DNA of 64,000 nt from Symbiodinium sp. CCMP2592 (lineage: Eukaryota; Sar; Dinophyceae; Suessiales; Symbiodiniaceae). Made by a program: the position numbers and the translations under genes. The notes below the pieces were generated by a model that searched no databases, was not told the DNA's origin, and was given only the letters and a program-made list of their open reading frames with translations. Location: assembly GCA_905221615.1 (NCBI GenBank), contig CAJNDT010001247.1, positions 813,827 to 877,826 of the forward strand, given 5' to 3'. Position 1 is the stretch's first letter; every line of letters begins with the position of its first letter. Shown piece by piece: positions 49,944 to 59,702 of this stretch.

Positions 49944-52900
49944 GAGGCCGGTAATGCCTAGTAGAATGCGGCGTGGCAGACGAGAGTCTCATGCGGCAAA
50001 GGTGAGTCACAGAACACCTTCATGTAGGAATCGCGATGGGCCTCTGTGATGGAGCCCTTGACCCCCGAAGTCAAAAGCCGATAGGTGGAGAAGCCGCTTT
50101 CGACGGCAGAGGTCGAGTCGAAGATGCAAAGCAAACAGCGAACCTGAACACCGTGATAGTGATCTGATATCCAACACATCCAGCACAGCCTTTGCAGACT
50201 TGGAAGAGAAGATAAGGCCGGAGCAACTTTGCAAAGTACCGGGAGCCGGGACCCCCAATGGCTCATAGTTTGAGGCCAGTAATCACAATTGCCAGCCCTG
50301 TGCAAGCATGTGGAAGTGCCGAGGAGAAATGTTCCGATTAGCTTGCCCACCTCGCCAAATGCAAAGCGGTCGGCCGAGCGAGGAGAAATTCAGTCTGCAG
50401 TTGTTCAGCATCCACCTGCAGCATTTCCGCCAACGGGCCGAAGCAGTCTTTCCTTGGAAGACAATCAACGATTCAATGCGGGGCACAACATAACCTAGAG
50501 AGGCGAACTGCACTCTGGCGCAAGCTAGGGGCAGGCAGTCATCTTTCCGCTTCTTGCACCACTCCAGCACATCAAAGGGGCACAAGCTGCCCGCCAGTCC
50601 GGTGGTGTGCCAAACTGCGATGCTCTGGACGAAGACGTGGGAAATATTACGAATACTACCCAATTCTTTGCACAGGTCCTCCTTGAAGTTGCTCTCGTCG
50701 TGGCCTGTCGAATCCACGTACGATAAAGCCAAAACGTGATCAGAGGCTGAGTCTTATGCCAGTGCCTGCATAGTGCTGCAGCAGACGGCCGTGTGCAATA
50801 GTTGCTCGCTCCGAACCTGGCAAAGCGATGCAATCGGAAGCAACGGACAAGAACGAACCAATCCCATAGCCGGGAAGCTGAACCTCATCGCTCGCTCGGC
50901 TATAGAAACATAGCCAGCAGTGTACTTGGGGTTGAGGACATGAGGTACCTGGGCCTGCCCGGAAAGGCTCTTCAGCTCGAACATGTCGTTCAACTCCTGC
51001 AGCAATCACGGCTTAGAAACCCCAAGGTGCAACGGGGAGCCATGCGGGGCACAGGGTGTCCTTTTTCAGAAGATCGGCCAGGGAGGAGCATCGGGCGATG
51101 TTGCCGATGCAAGCCGTCGGCGAGGAGGCCTTGACAGGGTCCTTGTCGTACAGATGAACGTAGCGGGAGCAAAGACTCAACCACTCCGTCAGCAGGGCCA
51201 AAGCCCTGATATTTGGAGCCGTAAACACCTGCAGCCATGGCAGGAAAAGGTTCTCTAACACATGTTGGAACATCGGTTTGGCAGGCAAGGCGCCGCCAGT
51301 AGCTTGGTAGCCCATTCTTGCTGGCAGTTTTGGAAGGAAGCCGTCTCCACGAGAAGTTCCAGAACACTATCCAAGTTCAAAACTATCTTCTTGACAGCCG
51401 ATAGTATGCTGTCGAATCTCTGGGGAGCCCACGAGGCCGACGAAGCCTTTCCAACCAGCTCATCCACAGCATCTAAGTTTGCACGGGCCTTCTCGTCGAA
51501 CTTGGCTTTGAGGCGACAGCAATTGTGCAGGGCTCGCGTCAGGGAGCCGGGATCCTTGACATTGTTAATGGCGGAGTAGCGGAAGACCAAATCGTCCAGG
51601 AGCTTCGCCAGGGCAGTGTCTGATTTCACGGCTGCCTCCAGGGCTCGTTGAGCCGAGTGCATCATGCACCTATGGGTGCAGAGCAGTCCGGGAAACAGAC
51701 CTTTCACCTCAGCCGCTGATTTCAGGCAGACACAAGTGGGGAACAGAGACACCAGAATTATTTCATTAGCATTGCAAAGCAATAAGGAAGAGGAGCAGCA
51801 GCCATCCGACCTGCGAGGGTCTCGGCGGATTCGCCGTCTGTTGTAAACACCTCCACAGCTGAACGTCAAATCAACCTCAGACTCAGTCTAGAAGACCACC
51901 CGCCTGGACGATGTTTTGAAAATGCGCACGTTCCCCGTCATCTGGGATCACCCTCTGCAAAGCGGCTTGGATGATCTCGCACTTTTCGAGGGCTGTCTGG
52001 GAAGGGGCAACATCGTATGACAATCAAAAGCCAAGACTAAGGCCCGAAATGATAGCGAGGCCTTCTTGCCATGGACACAGCTGATTTGAAGATGCCGGCA
52101 ATGCACATTAAAGGATTTGTCCACAAGTTTCACCCGCATAGAAGCGTAGTCTTGAGAATTGTCCTGTCAAATGCACACCAGGAAAAGGCAACACATGGTA
52201 ACAATCGCCCATGCTGATTACAGGACAAAGCCCGCCTGCGAAAAACCAGCTGATACACATGCCTTGAAGAGCTCGCGGTCCATGTCGAGGAGAGTCTGTG
52301 CAATGGCTTCAATTATTCTTGGATGTTCTGCAGCTCCGCTTCGGGCGAGGGGGTAGTTGACAGGGTCGCCCCGCCCTGCAAGTTCACACTTGGAAGCATA
52401 AGTCGAAGTCTGGCCAGCTGCTGGTGCAAGCACGACTTCCACACTGACTCGTACTTGTGCCGGAGTGGGAACTGTATTATCAATCTTCTGCTGCACAGGA
52501 TCAGTCGGCAGGGAAGCACAAAGCGATTGCAACGAATGGAAATGCAAGTCGCTCTGTCCATGACGCCGTAAATCTTCCAGCTGAAGGCGGTCACCGTACT
52601 TGCAGCTTGAGGCCACCTCAGGAAAGGCAAGCACGGCACTGTAGATTACCAGACGGTCTTTCGTGCTGGAACTCCGAACGAAAGCCCAACAGATGCCAAG
52701 GGACGTCTTGCTGTCTGCCTTTCGTCCCTCTGATGAATGCAGACGAAGCAGTGTCAGGACAGGAAGCCGCCCTGTTGCAAACGACGCACAGAAGACCCCA
52801 CGGCTGAGTCGAGCTTGTCTCGGCAAGCCAGGGCACAGTCACACCATCGGGCCTGCACGTGTGCGTTGGCAGCACTAGAAGTAACCCGCGAACGACGGAA

Positions 52901-53094
52901 GAGCCGCCTCGTCCACGTAAGATCTCGGCACCATTTGGCACCGTTCTTGATGAACTTGCATCTATTGCAATGTTTCACCGCCAGCTTGGCCTGAGAGCAA
53001 AGTTCATTGTGCATGCAGCATGTTCTGAATACGGGACATGTGTCCAGGGACACGGCACTGCCATGCTTCTCGATGCATCTCCGGCAATGGGCAC
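48677..53094 (-). CDS. hAT-transposase-like split gene with extra C-terminal domain (possibly decayed)
   Basis: About ten protein-like segments run in order on the minus strand. Cys/His-rich N-terminal part (53094-52795). Middle part (52750-52230, including RHKYESVWKSCLHQQLARLR and IIEAIAQTLLDMDRELFKAC). MRVKLVDKSFNVHCRHLQIS (52123-52010). TALEKCEIIQAALQRVIPDD (51997-51886). The core (51865-51255) and FLPWLQVFTAPNIRALALLT (51250-51013). LNPKYTAGYVSIAERAMRFS, then 50732-50370, then VESGFSTYRLLTSGVKGSIT at about 50100. The order TTDGES, THRCMMHSAQRALE and VESGFS parallels the SDGAS, HC.aHRLNLA and VER.FS landmarks of hAT-family proteins. Two joins (about 51300 and 52325) need a one-base frame change. 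Downstream of the hAT part the locus continues to a stop at 48677. Confidence 0.45.
49958..50140 (-). CDS. hAT C-terminal dimerisation-like segment
   Basis: CLLCIFDSTSAVESGFSTYR followed by LLTSGVKGSITEAHRDSYMK and VFCDS. VESGFSTYRLL corresponds to the VERSFS.Y motif near the end of hAT-family proteins, whose Glu is part of the catalytic/dimer region. It ends with a stop at 49958 that may be intronic. Confidence 0.45.
   Translation of the reverse strand, partial: RCLLCIFDSTSAVESGFSTYRLLTSGVKGSITEAHRDSYMKVFCDSPLPHETLVCHAAFY
50283..50732 (-). CDS. hAT-like locus, conserved-looking segment
   Basis: LSYVDSTGHDESNFKEDLCK, LGSIRNISHVFVQSIAVWHT, CPFDVLEWCKKRKDDCLPLA and RIESLIVFQGKTASARWRKC. A clean 100-plus-codon stretch with normal protein composition; its 3' limit is near 50375. 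Confidence 0.45.
   Translation of the reverse strand: MALSYVDSTGHDESNFKEDLCKELGSIRNISHVFVQSIAVWHTTGLAGSLCPFDVLEWCKKRKDDCLPLACARVQFASLGYVVPRIESLIVFQGKTASARWRKCCRWMLNNCRLNFSSLGRPLCIWRGGQANRNISPRHFHMLAQGWQL
51255..51865 (-). CDS. hAT-like transposase core segment
   Basis: AVEVFTTDGESAETLA (about 51858-51811, ending at a GT donor), then after an AG|G acceptor near 51715 VKGLFPGLLCTHRCMMHSAQ and RALEAAVKSDTALAKLLDDL. Later WAPQRFDSILSAVKKIVLNL and SVLELLVETASFQNCQQEW. This matches the SDGA...HC.aHRL...RW.S...L pattern of hAT/ZNF862-like proteins. The frame is lost near 51300 in ATKLLAA and resumes as ALPAKPMFQHVLENLFLPWL one frame over. Confidence 0.5.
52795..53094 (-). CDS. Cys/His-rich segment of the hAT-like locus
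   Basis: After an AG|G acceptor at 53095-53096 the frame reads GAHCRRCIEKHGSAVSLDTC, then CCMHNELC, HCNRCKFIKNGAKWC and RWCDCALAC. The repeated C-x2-C and H-C pairs suggest zinc binding, as in the N-terminal fingers of many hAT proteins, but no standard finger type fits exactly. Confidence 0.45.
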
Positions 53095-53810
53095 CTGCGG
53101 GGGCAAACGACGAAACACTGTGATATCGGAAGTCTTCATGTGTGGTATTCGTGCATCCGAGCTGCCGTCAGGGCTTCGTGGCCGGGCGACTGCCATGTCT
53201 GTCCAAGTGTCCCCGAACAATCGTGTTTGTTTGCATCCCGATATAAAAGAAACCCTCCATGACGAGATGCTAAATTCTGCAGCTGCTAGAGTGCTAGAGA
53301 AGAGAGACCCTCCCGCGTGAGTGAAAGAATGGTTCGTGTTTTCGCACTGCCGGACAAGAAGAGCTAAGGCCCCGAGCTTGAAGTGACAACAATGTGGCAA
53401 GCAATGGTGAAGACACTTGTGTCAAATGTTCGCAATTCACTCTCAAGCTGCTCTTTTGGACCGGAGCACCAATGCCGGCATGGAGCGGAAGGGCTGTGCC
53501 TCAGATATAAATTTAAGGCTTCAGGCTTGATTCATTCAGCGTTCACATTCACACAATCGCAGCTAGGAGGCTGCATCTCAATCATGCACTGCTTTGTGAC
53601 GAGGATCTCGAATGAAACCTGCGCAAAGCTCAGTATGGTAACATAAGTGCGGAGCAACATGAACCACCGACCAACCGATCCCGGCTCGCCTGATCAAAAC
53701 CGGATGCACTGAGGACCGTCCCACCTGGGAAAGCATGAGGGCGTGATAAGGAAATGACAAACCGCCCGAAACCCCAAACCACCAAACCAAAACAACGATG
53801 CTACAAGCCT
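53095..53810. other. No gene recognised
   Basis: The upstream exon of the Cys-rich segment should lie here but is not identified. Confidence 0.4.
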
Positions 53811-53906
53811 TGGGGACCATCGGTCCCCCGCACTCGGGGTCCGTCGGACCCCTACCCAAAACTTGTGGTCCATCGGACCAATTCCCTCAGGACCATCGGT
53901 CCCGCC
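53811..53906. repeat. GGACCATCGGTCC palindromic repeats, site 2
   Basis: Four units: GGGGACCATCGGTCCCC, GGGGTCCGTCGGACCCC, TGGTCCATCGGACCA and AGGACCATCGGTCC. Confidence 0.85.
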
Positions 53907-54262
53907 CCGAACAAAACCTGGATCGAAGGGCTAAGGCGGCTAAGGCTGAGGTGCATGCACGTGGAGCAGCCTGAGCAGACCTGACCGGAAGCGGGCCACC
54001 CACCAACTCAAAACTTTCTATGCGACGATGGGTCATTGCCAGGCCTCGAGGTAGCATCCAAGACCGACCTGGATAGAAGAAGGAACGAACACATCTGAAG
54101 CCAACAAACACGAGAGCTTTGCACGAGGCCGGCACGATGGCAAGCTTCCGCAACTGACACGGCCTGGGCGAGACATGTCAATTGCAACTCGAACTTAAAA
54201 AGAATCTCTCAATCAAGCAACTCTTCGGCTCGGCTCAACTTTTTTCATCCCGGTGCCGCCGC
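53907..54262. other. Intergenic, no feature
   Basis: Lies just downstream of the 54.3-55.7 kb gene; no polyadenylation signal is recognised. Confidence 0.4.
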
Positions 54263-55727
54263 TCAGGACCTCGGATTCGGGGTACGGCTTCGCGATCTCC
54301 CCCGCTTCGGCCCAGCACCGGCATCGCCACGGCCGCGGCCCTTCACGGCATCGCCACGGCCGCGGCCCTTCACGGCATCGCCACCGCCGCCCTTCTTGCC
54401 ATCGCCACCGCCGCCCTTCTTGCCATCGCCACGGCCGCCCTTCTTGCCATCGCCACCGCCACTGCCGCCCTTCGGCGCATCTCCACCGCCACTGCAGCCC
54501 TTCGGCGCATCGCCACCGCCACTGCTGCCCTTCACGGCGCCACTGCCGCCCTTCACGGCATCGCCACGGCCACCGCCCTTCTCCGGAACCACAACATCGT
54601 CAAAGCCATAGCCAGGTGCCACCTGAAGTCCAGCACAACAGGAAGATCAAGCCAAAACCAAACAACGAATAAGTGCATCCAAACATAAATTATTTGCCCG
54701 AGGTGCTTCCAGAGGCGGATTCTGCATGAAGGTTCCAGGCATCCAGTGGGACAAAACATTGCGTGCCAATACCTTCGCCTCGACCACGGTGTCGTGAATC
54801 ATAATCTCATTGAGCATTCCGCAAATCCTGCCGTGATTGTAAATGCCATCCGCACTTTTCACACGCCCGAGAACAACAAGCAGGTGGGCTCTGGCTCTCA
54901 CCGACTTCGCCAGCCAAATCACCAATTGCTCCCCGAAGCGACGTGTCTGCACCACCTCCTTAAGGCCGTCGATGTGCATGTCCGTCAGGATAAACAAAAT
55001 CTCCCTGAGCTGGCCCGTCGAGGTGCACTCATCCACAAGGCGATTGACATGGGCCACATCCTCGGTTTGTGAGTTGATACCATCACAGCATCCCAAAGCA
55101 GAAATGAAAAGTAACAGTAAAGAAAGAGCTTGCCATCCAACAAAGCAAGGCTCTCTCTGGAGCTGGCGCTCTGCTTCCTGCTCATTCTTAGCCAGCAGAG
55201 CTCGTGCAGCAGCAGCGCCTTTGCCCTTAGCCACTCTGCTTGTTGGCAAGTTGCGAAATCCAAGCTACGAGAAGCCTCAAGCAACTAAGTGCAGGAAGGC
55301 GGCTTCCCAGGAAGAGGACGCCGGGTTCGCTGAAGTGGATGCTGTATGAACCTAAGCATGAAGAACTTCCACTGCACCAACAAAGCCTGCAAGCACTCAC
55401 TGCTTTCGGGCAAGAAGCTGCTGGCTCTGCGGCTGCCGCTGGCTGTGATGGCGATGGCGCTGAAGCCTCAAGCTTTCACCAGACAGCAACGACGAAGCTT
55501 CCAAGCAGGCAAAAAGCCAAAGTTAATGCACACAAGGCGCTTTGCTCTGCTGCTGCTGGAGTGCCATCATCGCCGACATCTGCCCTTGAAGCTCAGACAA
55601 CTGCTCCTGTCAGGATCCAAGCAAGTAGAAAAAGCCAGCATGATGCGAATCCGAGCCCGTCCTGGGTCTTGCGAGCGGCGAACTTCGCCTGGCCAATGAC
55701 CTTACTCTTGCGAGTCTGGCCCGGCAT
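54263..55727 (-). CDS. Split gene of unknown function with Gly-rich RS-like tail
   Basis: Proposed exons: 55727-55647 (MPGQTRKSKVIGQAKFAARK..), 55606-55541 (EQLSELQGQMSAMMALQQQQ..), one starting 55466 (ASAPSPSQPAAAAEPAA, end unclear), about 55240-55154 (VAKGKGAAAARALLAKNEQE..), 55060-54698 (121 codons, DVAHVNRLVDECTSTGQLRE.. to LEAPR) and 54622-54263. The joins 54698/54622, 55154/55060 and 55647/55606 are in frame with GC-AG, GA-AG and GC-AG introns of 75, 93 and 40 nt. The 121-codon exon is helical and globular. The last exon is GGGDAPKGGS/GDGKKGG/DAVKGRGR repeats ending KRGRSRSRTPNPRS, a possible RNA-binding or nuclear tail. No known domain is recognised. The plus-strand ORFs over the Gly-rich part are shadows. 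Confidence 0.55.
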
Positions 55728-55784
55728 GGCGGCGGCAACGATCAGAGCAAAAGCCCCGAGATGAAACCCAAATCTGGTGCCCTC

Positions 55785-55962
55785 ATGAGCTGCTGCCCTG
55801 ATGTTATGAGCTTGTGCCCTCATGTAGTGAGCTACTGCCCTGATGTTGTGAGCTGCTGCCCTCATGCATGTAGTGAGCTGCTGCCCTGGAGTGTTGAGCT
55901 GTTGCCCGGAATCCTATGCTGTGAGCTGTTGCCCTCGCTGCTGCAGCTGGTGCTCTAAGTTC
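55785..55962. repeat. Degenerate 21-bp tandem repeat
   Basis: About eight units of GTGAGCTGCTGCCCTGATGT type, with C/A and length variants, upstream of the 54.3-55.7 kb gene. Confidence 0.8.
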
Positions 55963-56504
55963 GTGGCATGAACATGGCATGTAGATTGAGCCAGTGCCGA
56001 AGCATGTGCACAACCGCTGCTCAACATGCCAACACCGCTGACTCAAGAAGGCCGGGTGCAGGCTTCTGGGCTCCTGACGGATGGCGCCAGGAGCAGCAGG
56101 AGGCCGAACCAGGCACCTGGCGGGGCAGAATCAACCCCTCAAATCAGCCACTGCAGCTCTGCTCGTACGGCACTAGACCAGGCCTCTGGCACCTTCGGGG
56201 GGTTCGAGGGCCCAGGGATTAGGGAGTAGGAGTTTCAGGGTCGTAGTGTGCAGGGTGTTTAAGGTCTTAGGGTTTCGAGCGGTTTAGGGGCATAGAGCTT
56301 CTAGGCATTAGGGCTTAGGACACTTAGGGGCTCAGGACGTTCGGTGTTTAGGCCCTCAAGGGTTAAGGGTTTGCGGGTTTTCAGGTGTAGGGCTTTTATG
56401 GTTTATACGGGGCGTAGGGTTGTCCCCTAGCTTACAAGCGAAACCCTATAATCCCTGCTATAACCCACCCAAGCCACCCCCTCCAAAACACTCAAACCAG
56501 GAAC
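55963..56504. other. Edge of gene island, telomere-like motifs resume
   Basis: From about 56215 degenerate GGGTTTAGG-like words reappear. No gene. Confidence 0.5.
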
Positions 56505-56628
56505 TTGGGGACCATCGGTCCCCCACCCCAAACCAGGAACTTGGGGACCATCGGTCCCCCACCCCGGGGTCCATCGGACCCCACCCTTGGGTCCATCGGA
56601 CCCATTCCCTGGGGACCATCGGTCCCCG
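56505..56628. repeat. GGACCATCGGTCC palindromic repeats, site 3
   Basis: Five units (three GGGGACCATCGGTCCCC, two GGGTCCATCGGACCC) in about 125 bp, with a duplicated spacer AACCAGGAACTT. Confidence 0.85.
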
Positions 56629-57597
56629 TGAACAAAACCTGAATTCCGAAGTCCCTGAAAAACCCTATGAATCCTATAAGCCTTATCATAATAAACCTTA
56701 CAAACTATTTATTTAGTTTAACGGCGCCAGCGCCACGTCGATGGCATCGTCGAAGATGAGGTCGTCATCACGAGACATGTAGGGGTAATTAAGGGTGTGG
56801 GGGCTTAGGGTTTAAAGCTGATAGCTAGGCAGTGGTTTGGGGTTTTAGGGTTGGTTCGGGGCGTAGGTTTCAGAGGTTTAGGACTCAGGGTCTTAAGGTA
56901 TGGTGGGATTTAAGGTTAAAGGTTTAGGTTTCAAGGCCTGGTGCTCCAGGGTTTCGGGATTGACCAGGAGGGATTCCGTTGTTTGGGGTTCAAGGTCTGA
57001 GGCTGTTTTGCTATACATCCAGTGCTATGCAAACGTCCCCTGTAAGCCATATACTACAGAAATAAATCACATACAATTAAAAGGTATTAAAGTTTCCACA
57101 CCAAAGCCCAGTTATGGAAGCCTGATGAATGAAGCCCTAAATACCCAAACCCTCAATCCTGACTGAAGCCTAATACAGCCCTGGTAATCGTCGGGCGACG
57201 ACGCCGCGTCGATCGCTGAGGCTGCCAGAGCGGCTTCGTCTGTGAAGTCGCGGATACCTTCCCAGCGTTTAGGGGAGTTTAGGGCCGAGGATTTGGGGGA
57301 ATTTGGGGTTGAGGGTTTAGGGGTGTTTAGGGTTTAGGGGAGTTTGGGGTTTAGCGTTTGGGGGAGTTTAAGCTTTATGGTTTCGCTTTGAACTATGATG
57401 GCGGACTGTTCGTGCGAGCCTGCCAGCCCTAGGTGGGCGCTTGAGAGTGAACAACCCGTTGAATCACGCCTCATCACAAGACGAGAGGGGACCATGCCAT
57501 CCAGCGGACCCTGCCAGTTTGCCAGGAACTCCGTCCGCAGACAGAACAGACTGCGTCTTGTTCGGCATAGGCATAAGCTGGCACATGGGTGGTTGTC
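56629..57597. other. Degenerate telomere-like DNA, no gene
   Basis: TTTAGGGG-like units lie at 57265-57370. Short ORFs lack support. Confidence 0.5.
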
Positions 57598-57687
57598 AAA
57601 ATTATGGTCCCCTTGTGGGTCCCTATTATAATACGTCACCTGTTATTTAGGGTACCCCAAAAGGACCTTAACTTTGACAACCACCCA
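57598..57687. repeat. MITE family A, copy 6
   Basis: TGGGTGGTTGTCAAAATTAT to ACTTTGACAACCACCCA. TA on the right; the left flank is CA. Confidence 0.8.
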
Positions 57688-57985
57688 TATAGGCCAGCTC
57701 GGGTGCAGCTTCCCATTTCAACATGTCCAGCTAAAAGTCGGCTGGATCTCCAGCCAAACTAAACCTAGTAGAGAATGCACCCAAGTTCCCTTTCGCATTC
57801 GTCTAGGGTTGATGGTATAGGGTTCCCAGAAGGGCACATTTCTGCGGTCCTTCGCTCGCGGAAACTCTGTTCCACTACCACCCGACGAAGCACTGTTGCT
57901 GTGAAATGTTGGCACGAGCTCGGAATCAATGCCACACCAAAAAGGAAAAATATACGTACTTACATTCATACAGGTGTATCTACTA
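57688..57985. other. No gene recognised
   Basis: Two overlapping ORFs on opposite strands, neither with recognisable motifs. Confidence 0.4.
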
Positions 57986-58121
57986 TCATAGGGATCCTTA
58001 GGGGTGTAGGGGGAGGGGGGGTAGGGGGCCTTAAGGCCCATAATAAGGACTAATAAGGCCTATTTAAGGAAATATAGTCCCCTACACCCCTCCCCCCTAC
58101 ACCCCTAAGGATCCCTATGAT
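57986..58121. repeat. MITE-like family E, copy 1
   Basis: TCATAGGGATCCTTAGGGGT and GTAGGGGG at the left, with the complement at the right (CCCCCTACACCCCTAAGGAT..). Terminal repeats of about 35 bp are nearly perfect. Confidence 0.85.
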
Positions 58122-58355
58122 ACTAGGTTTTGCAAGGGTGAAGGATTTTGGGAGTTAACGACCCCCAGGGCCCTTTCCACAAGATGTGTTACTGGTTTTC
58201 TAGGGCTCTTTTAAGGGTCAAGGCCAAGGATGCTGGGTGTAAGGTTTCTCAACTTAAAGGGTCATGGGACTTAGTAACTAAGGGTTATAATTAAGGGTTC
58301 CTTTAAAGGGATCTCTAAGATTTCTATACGGCTTCTATATTGGGGGGTTAGGGGC
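58122..58355. other. Partial family B end, no gene
   Basis: TTAAAGGGTCATGGGACTTA near 58255 is a lone family B terminus. Confidence 0.5.
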
Positions 58356-58477
58356 TACTTAAAGGATCATGGGACGTAGAAACTAGGGTTATGATTAAGG
58401 TAACCATACTTACAATTACTTATAACCCCAATTAAGGTCCTTATAACCGTACTTGCTAAGTCCCATGATCCTCCAAG
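58356..58477. repeat. MITE-like family B, copy 5
   Basis: TACTTAAAGGATCATGGGAC to GTCCCATGATCCTCCAAG, cut at its right end by the family L element. Confidence 0.75.
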
Positions 58478-58586
58478 CTACTATTTGCTTAAGAAACCCC
58501 CAAAAAATAATAAAAATAATAATCCCTATATTACCCCCATAAGGAATATATTTTTTATTTTTTGGGGGTTCTTAAGCAAATAGTAG
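58478..58586. repeat. MITE family L, copy 1, with 4-bp target-site duplication
   Basis: A 109-bp element begins CTACTATTTGCTTAAGAAAC and ends with the complement. CAAG lies on both sides (58474-58477, 58587-58590). The core is AATCCCTATATTACCCCCAT. It sits in the right end of a family B element. Confidence 0.9.
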
Positions 58587-58590
58587 CAAG

Positions 58591-59118
58591 AAGGGCAAGG
58601 GCTTCGGCTGCTGGTGCGTATGATTTAGGGGTTGGGATTTGGGTTCTGCGTTGACTTGCAAGGCGCATGGTTGGGGGCCATGAAACCCAGCCTTAAACCC
58701 TAAACCCTAAACCCGAAGTTACAGCATTGTCCCTCTGAATCATCGGAGACACTTTAATAAAACCAGATTCTGACGAGGCCCGATACCCAATAAAGGAAAG
58801 ATACACTGCCCATCCCTAAAGCCAGGGTCTACCACACCAGCCCCGCAAGCGCCGGATGTCATAATTTAGTAGGGGCACACGAAGGGTCCACGTGCTCAAA
58901 TAGTAAGTAGGGTTCCAGGGACCAACCACCATTCAGAATATGGATGTTCGGACATCCTGGTTACCATTGGGTGCTTGGACCCTTAAGGGTGTTAGGGTTT
59001 AGGGTCCTGTGCAAAAACCCACGGACCTAGCAGTTGACGGACACGGCCATCCAGGCCATTGTACCTGCGACCGGGAGCCACACCCCCTGAGCGCCCTGAA
59101 CCATGATTCCTAAATCCT
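58591..59118. other. No gene recognised
   Basis: A few CCCTAAA words at 58690-58712; otherwise unremarkable. Confidence 0.5.
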
Positions 59119-59246
59119 GCTTGGAGGGGCAGGGACTTAGTAAGTAGGTTATAAGTTATAAGTAGGGGTAAAATTGGGATAAGTCCATCTAGGGTACTTA
59201 TAGCTCTACTTATAACCTACTTACCAAGTCCCCTGCCCCTCCAAGC
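59119..59246. repeat. MITE-like family B, copy 6
   Basis: GCTTGGAGGGGCAGGGACTT to AAGTCCCCTGCCCCTCCAAGC with inner AGTAAGTAGGTTATAAGT arms; ends nearly perfect. Confidence 0.85.
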
Positions 59247-59390
59247 GCTTTCTGAACCCTAAACCCTAAACCCTAAACCGTGGCAAACCCTACAACCTAA
59301 GCATTACTGTCAGAGCTCGAGGATCCTGCTGGGCTGACGAACTCTGGTTTCGAAGCACTTACTTGGAGGATCATGGGACTTAGTACCCAG

Positions 59391-59512
59391 ACCCCCTTTG
59401 GAGGATCCAAAAAGTAGATCCCTTAATGGGGGTTCCTATAAAGTACCCTTAGTAGTATAGGGCCCCAAATTAGGGGATCTACTTTCTAGATCCTCCCGGG
59501 GGTCTGGGTAAG
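59391..59512. repeat. Palindromic MITE-like element F
   Basis: ACCCAGACCCCCTTTGGAGG..GTAGATCCC at the left, GGGATCTACTTTCTAGATCC then GGGGGTCTGGGT at the right. A partial relative (GAGGATCCAAAAGGTAGATC) lies near 31650. Confidence 0.75.
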
Positions 59513-59579
59513 TAGGGTTCCTTCAGGGGTTCCTTAAAGGGTTCTATCAGGGGTCTATAGGGGTTTAGGGTTTAGGGTC

Positions 59580-59702
59580 TACTTAAGGGTCATGGGACTT
59601 AGTAAGTAGGGTTATAAGTACGTTAATTGGGGATACAAGTAACTATAAGTATAGTTGCCTTATTTACAACCCTAGTTACTAAGTCCCATGACCGTTTAAG
59701 TA
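59580..59702. repeat. MITE-like family B, copy 7
   Basis: TACTTAAGGGTCATGGGACT to AAGTCCCATGACCGTTTAAG then TA. Confidence 0.8.

Noticed and set aside
54182..54688. Plus-strand ORF with HGIATAA repeats
   Set aside because: Antisense of the Gly/Lys-rich last exon of the minus-strand split gene.
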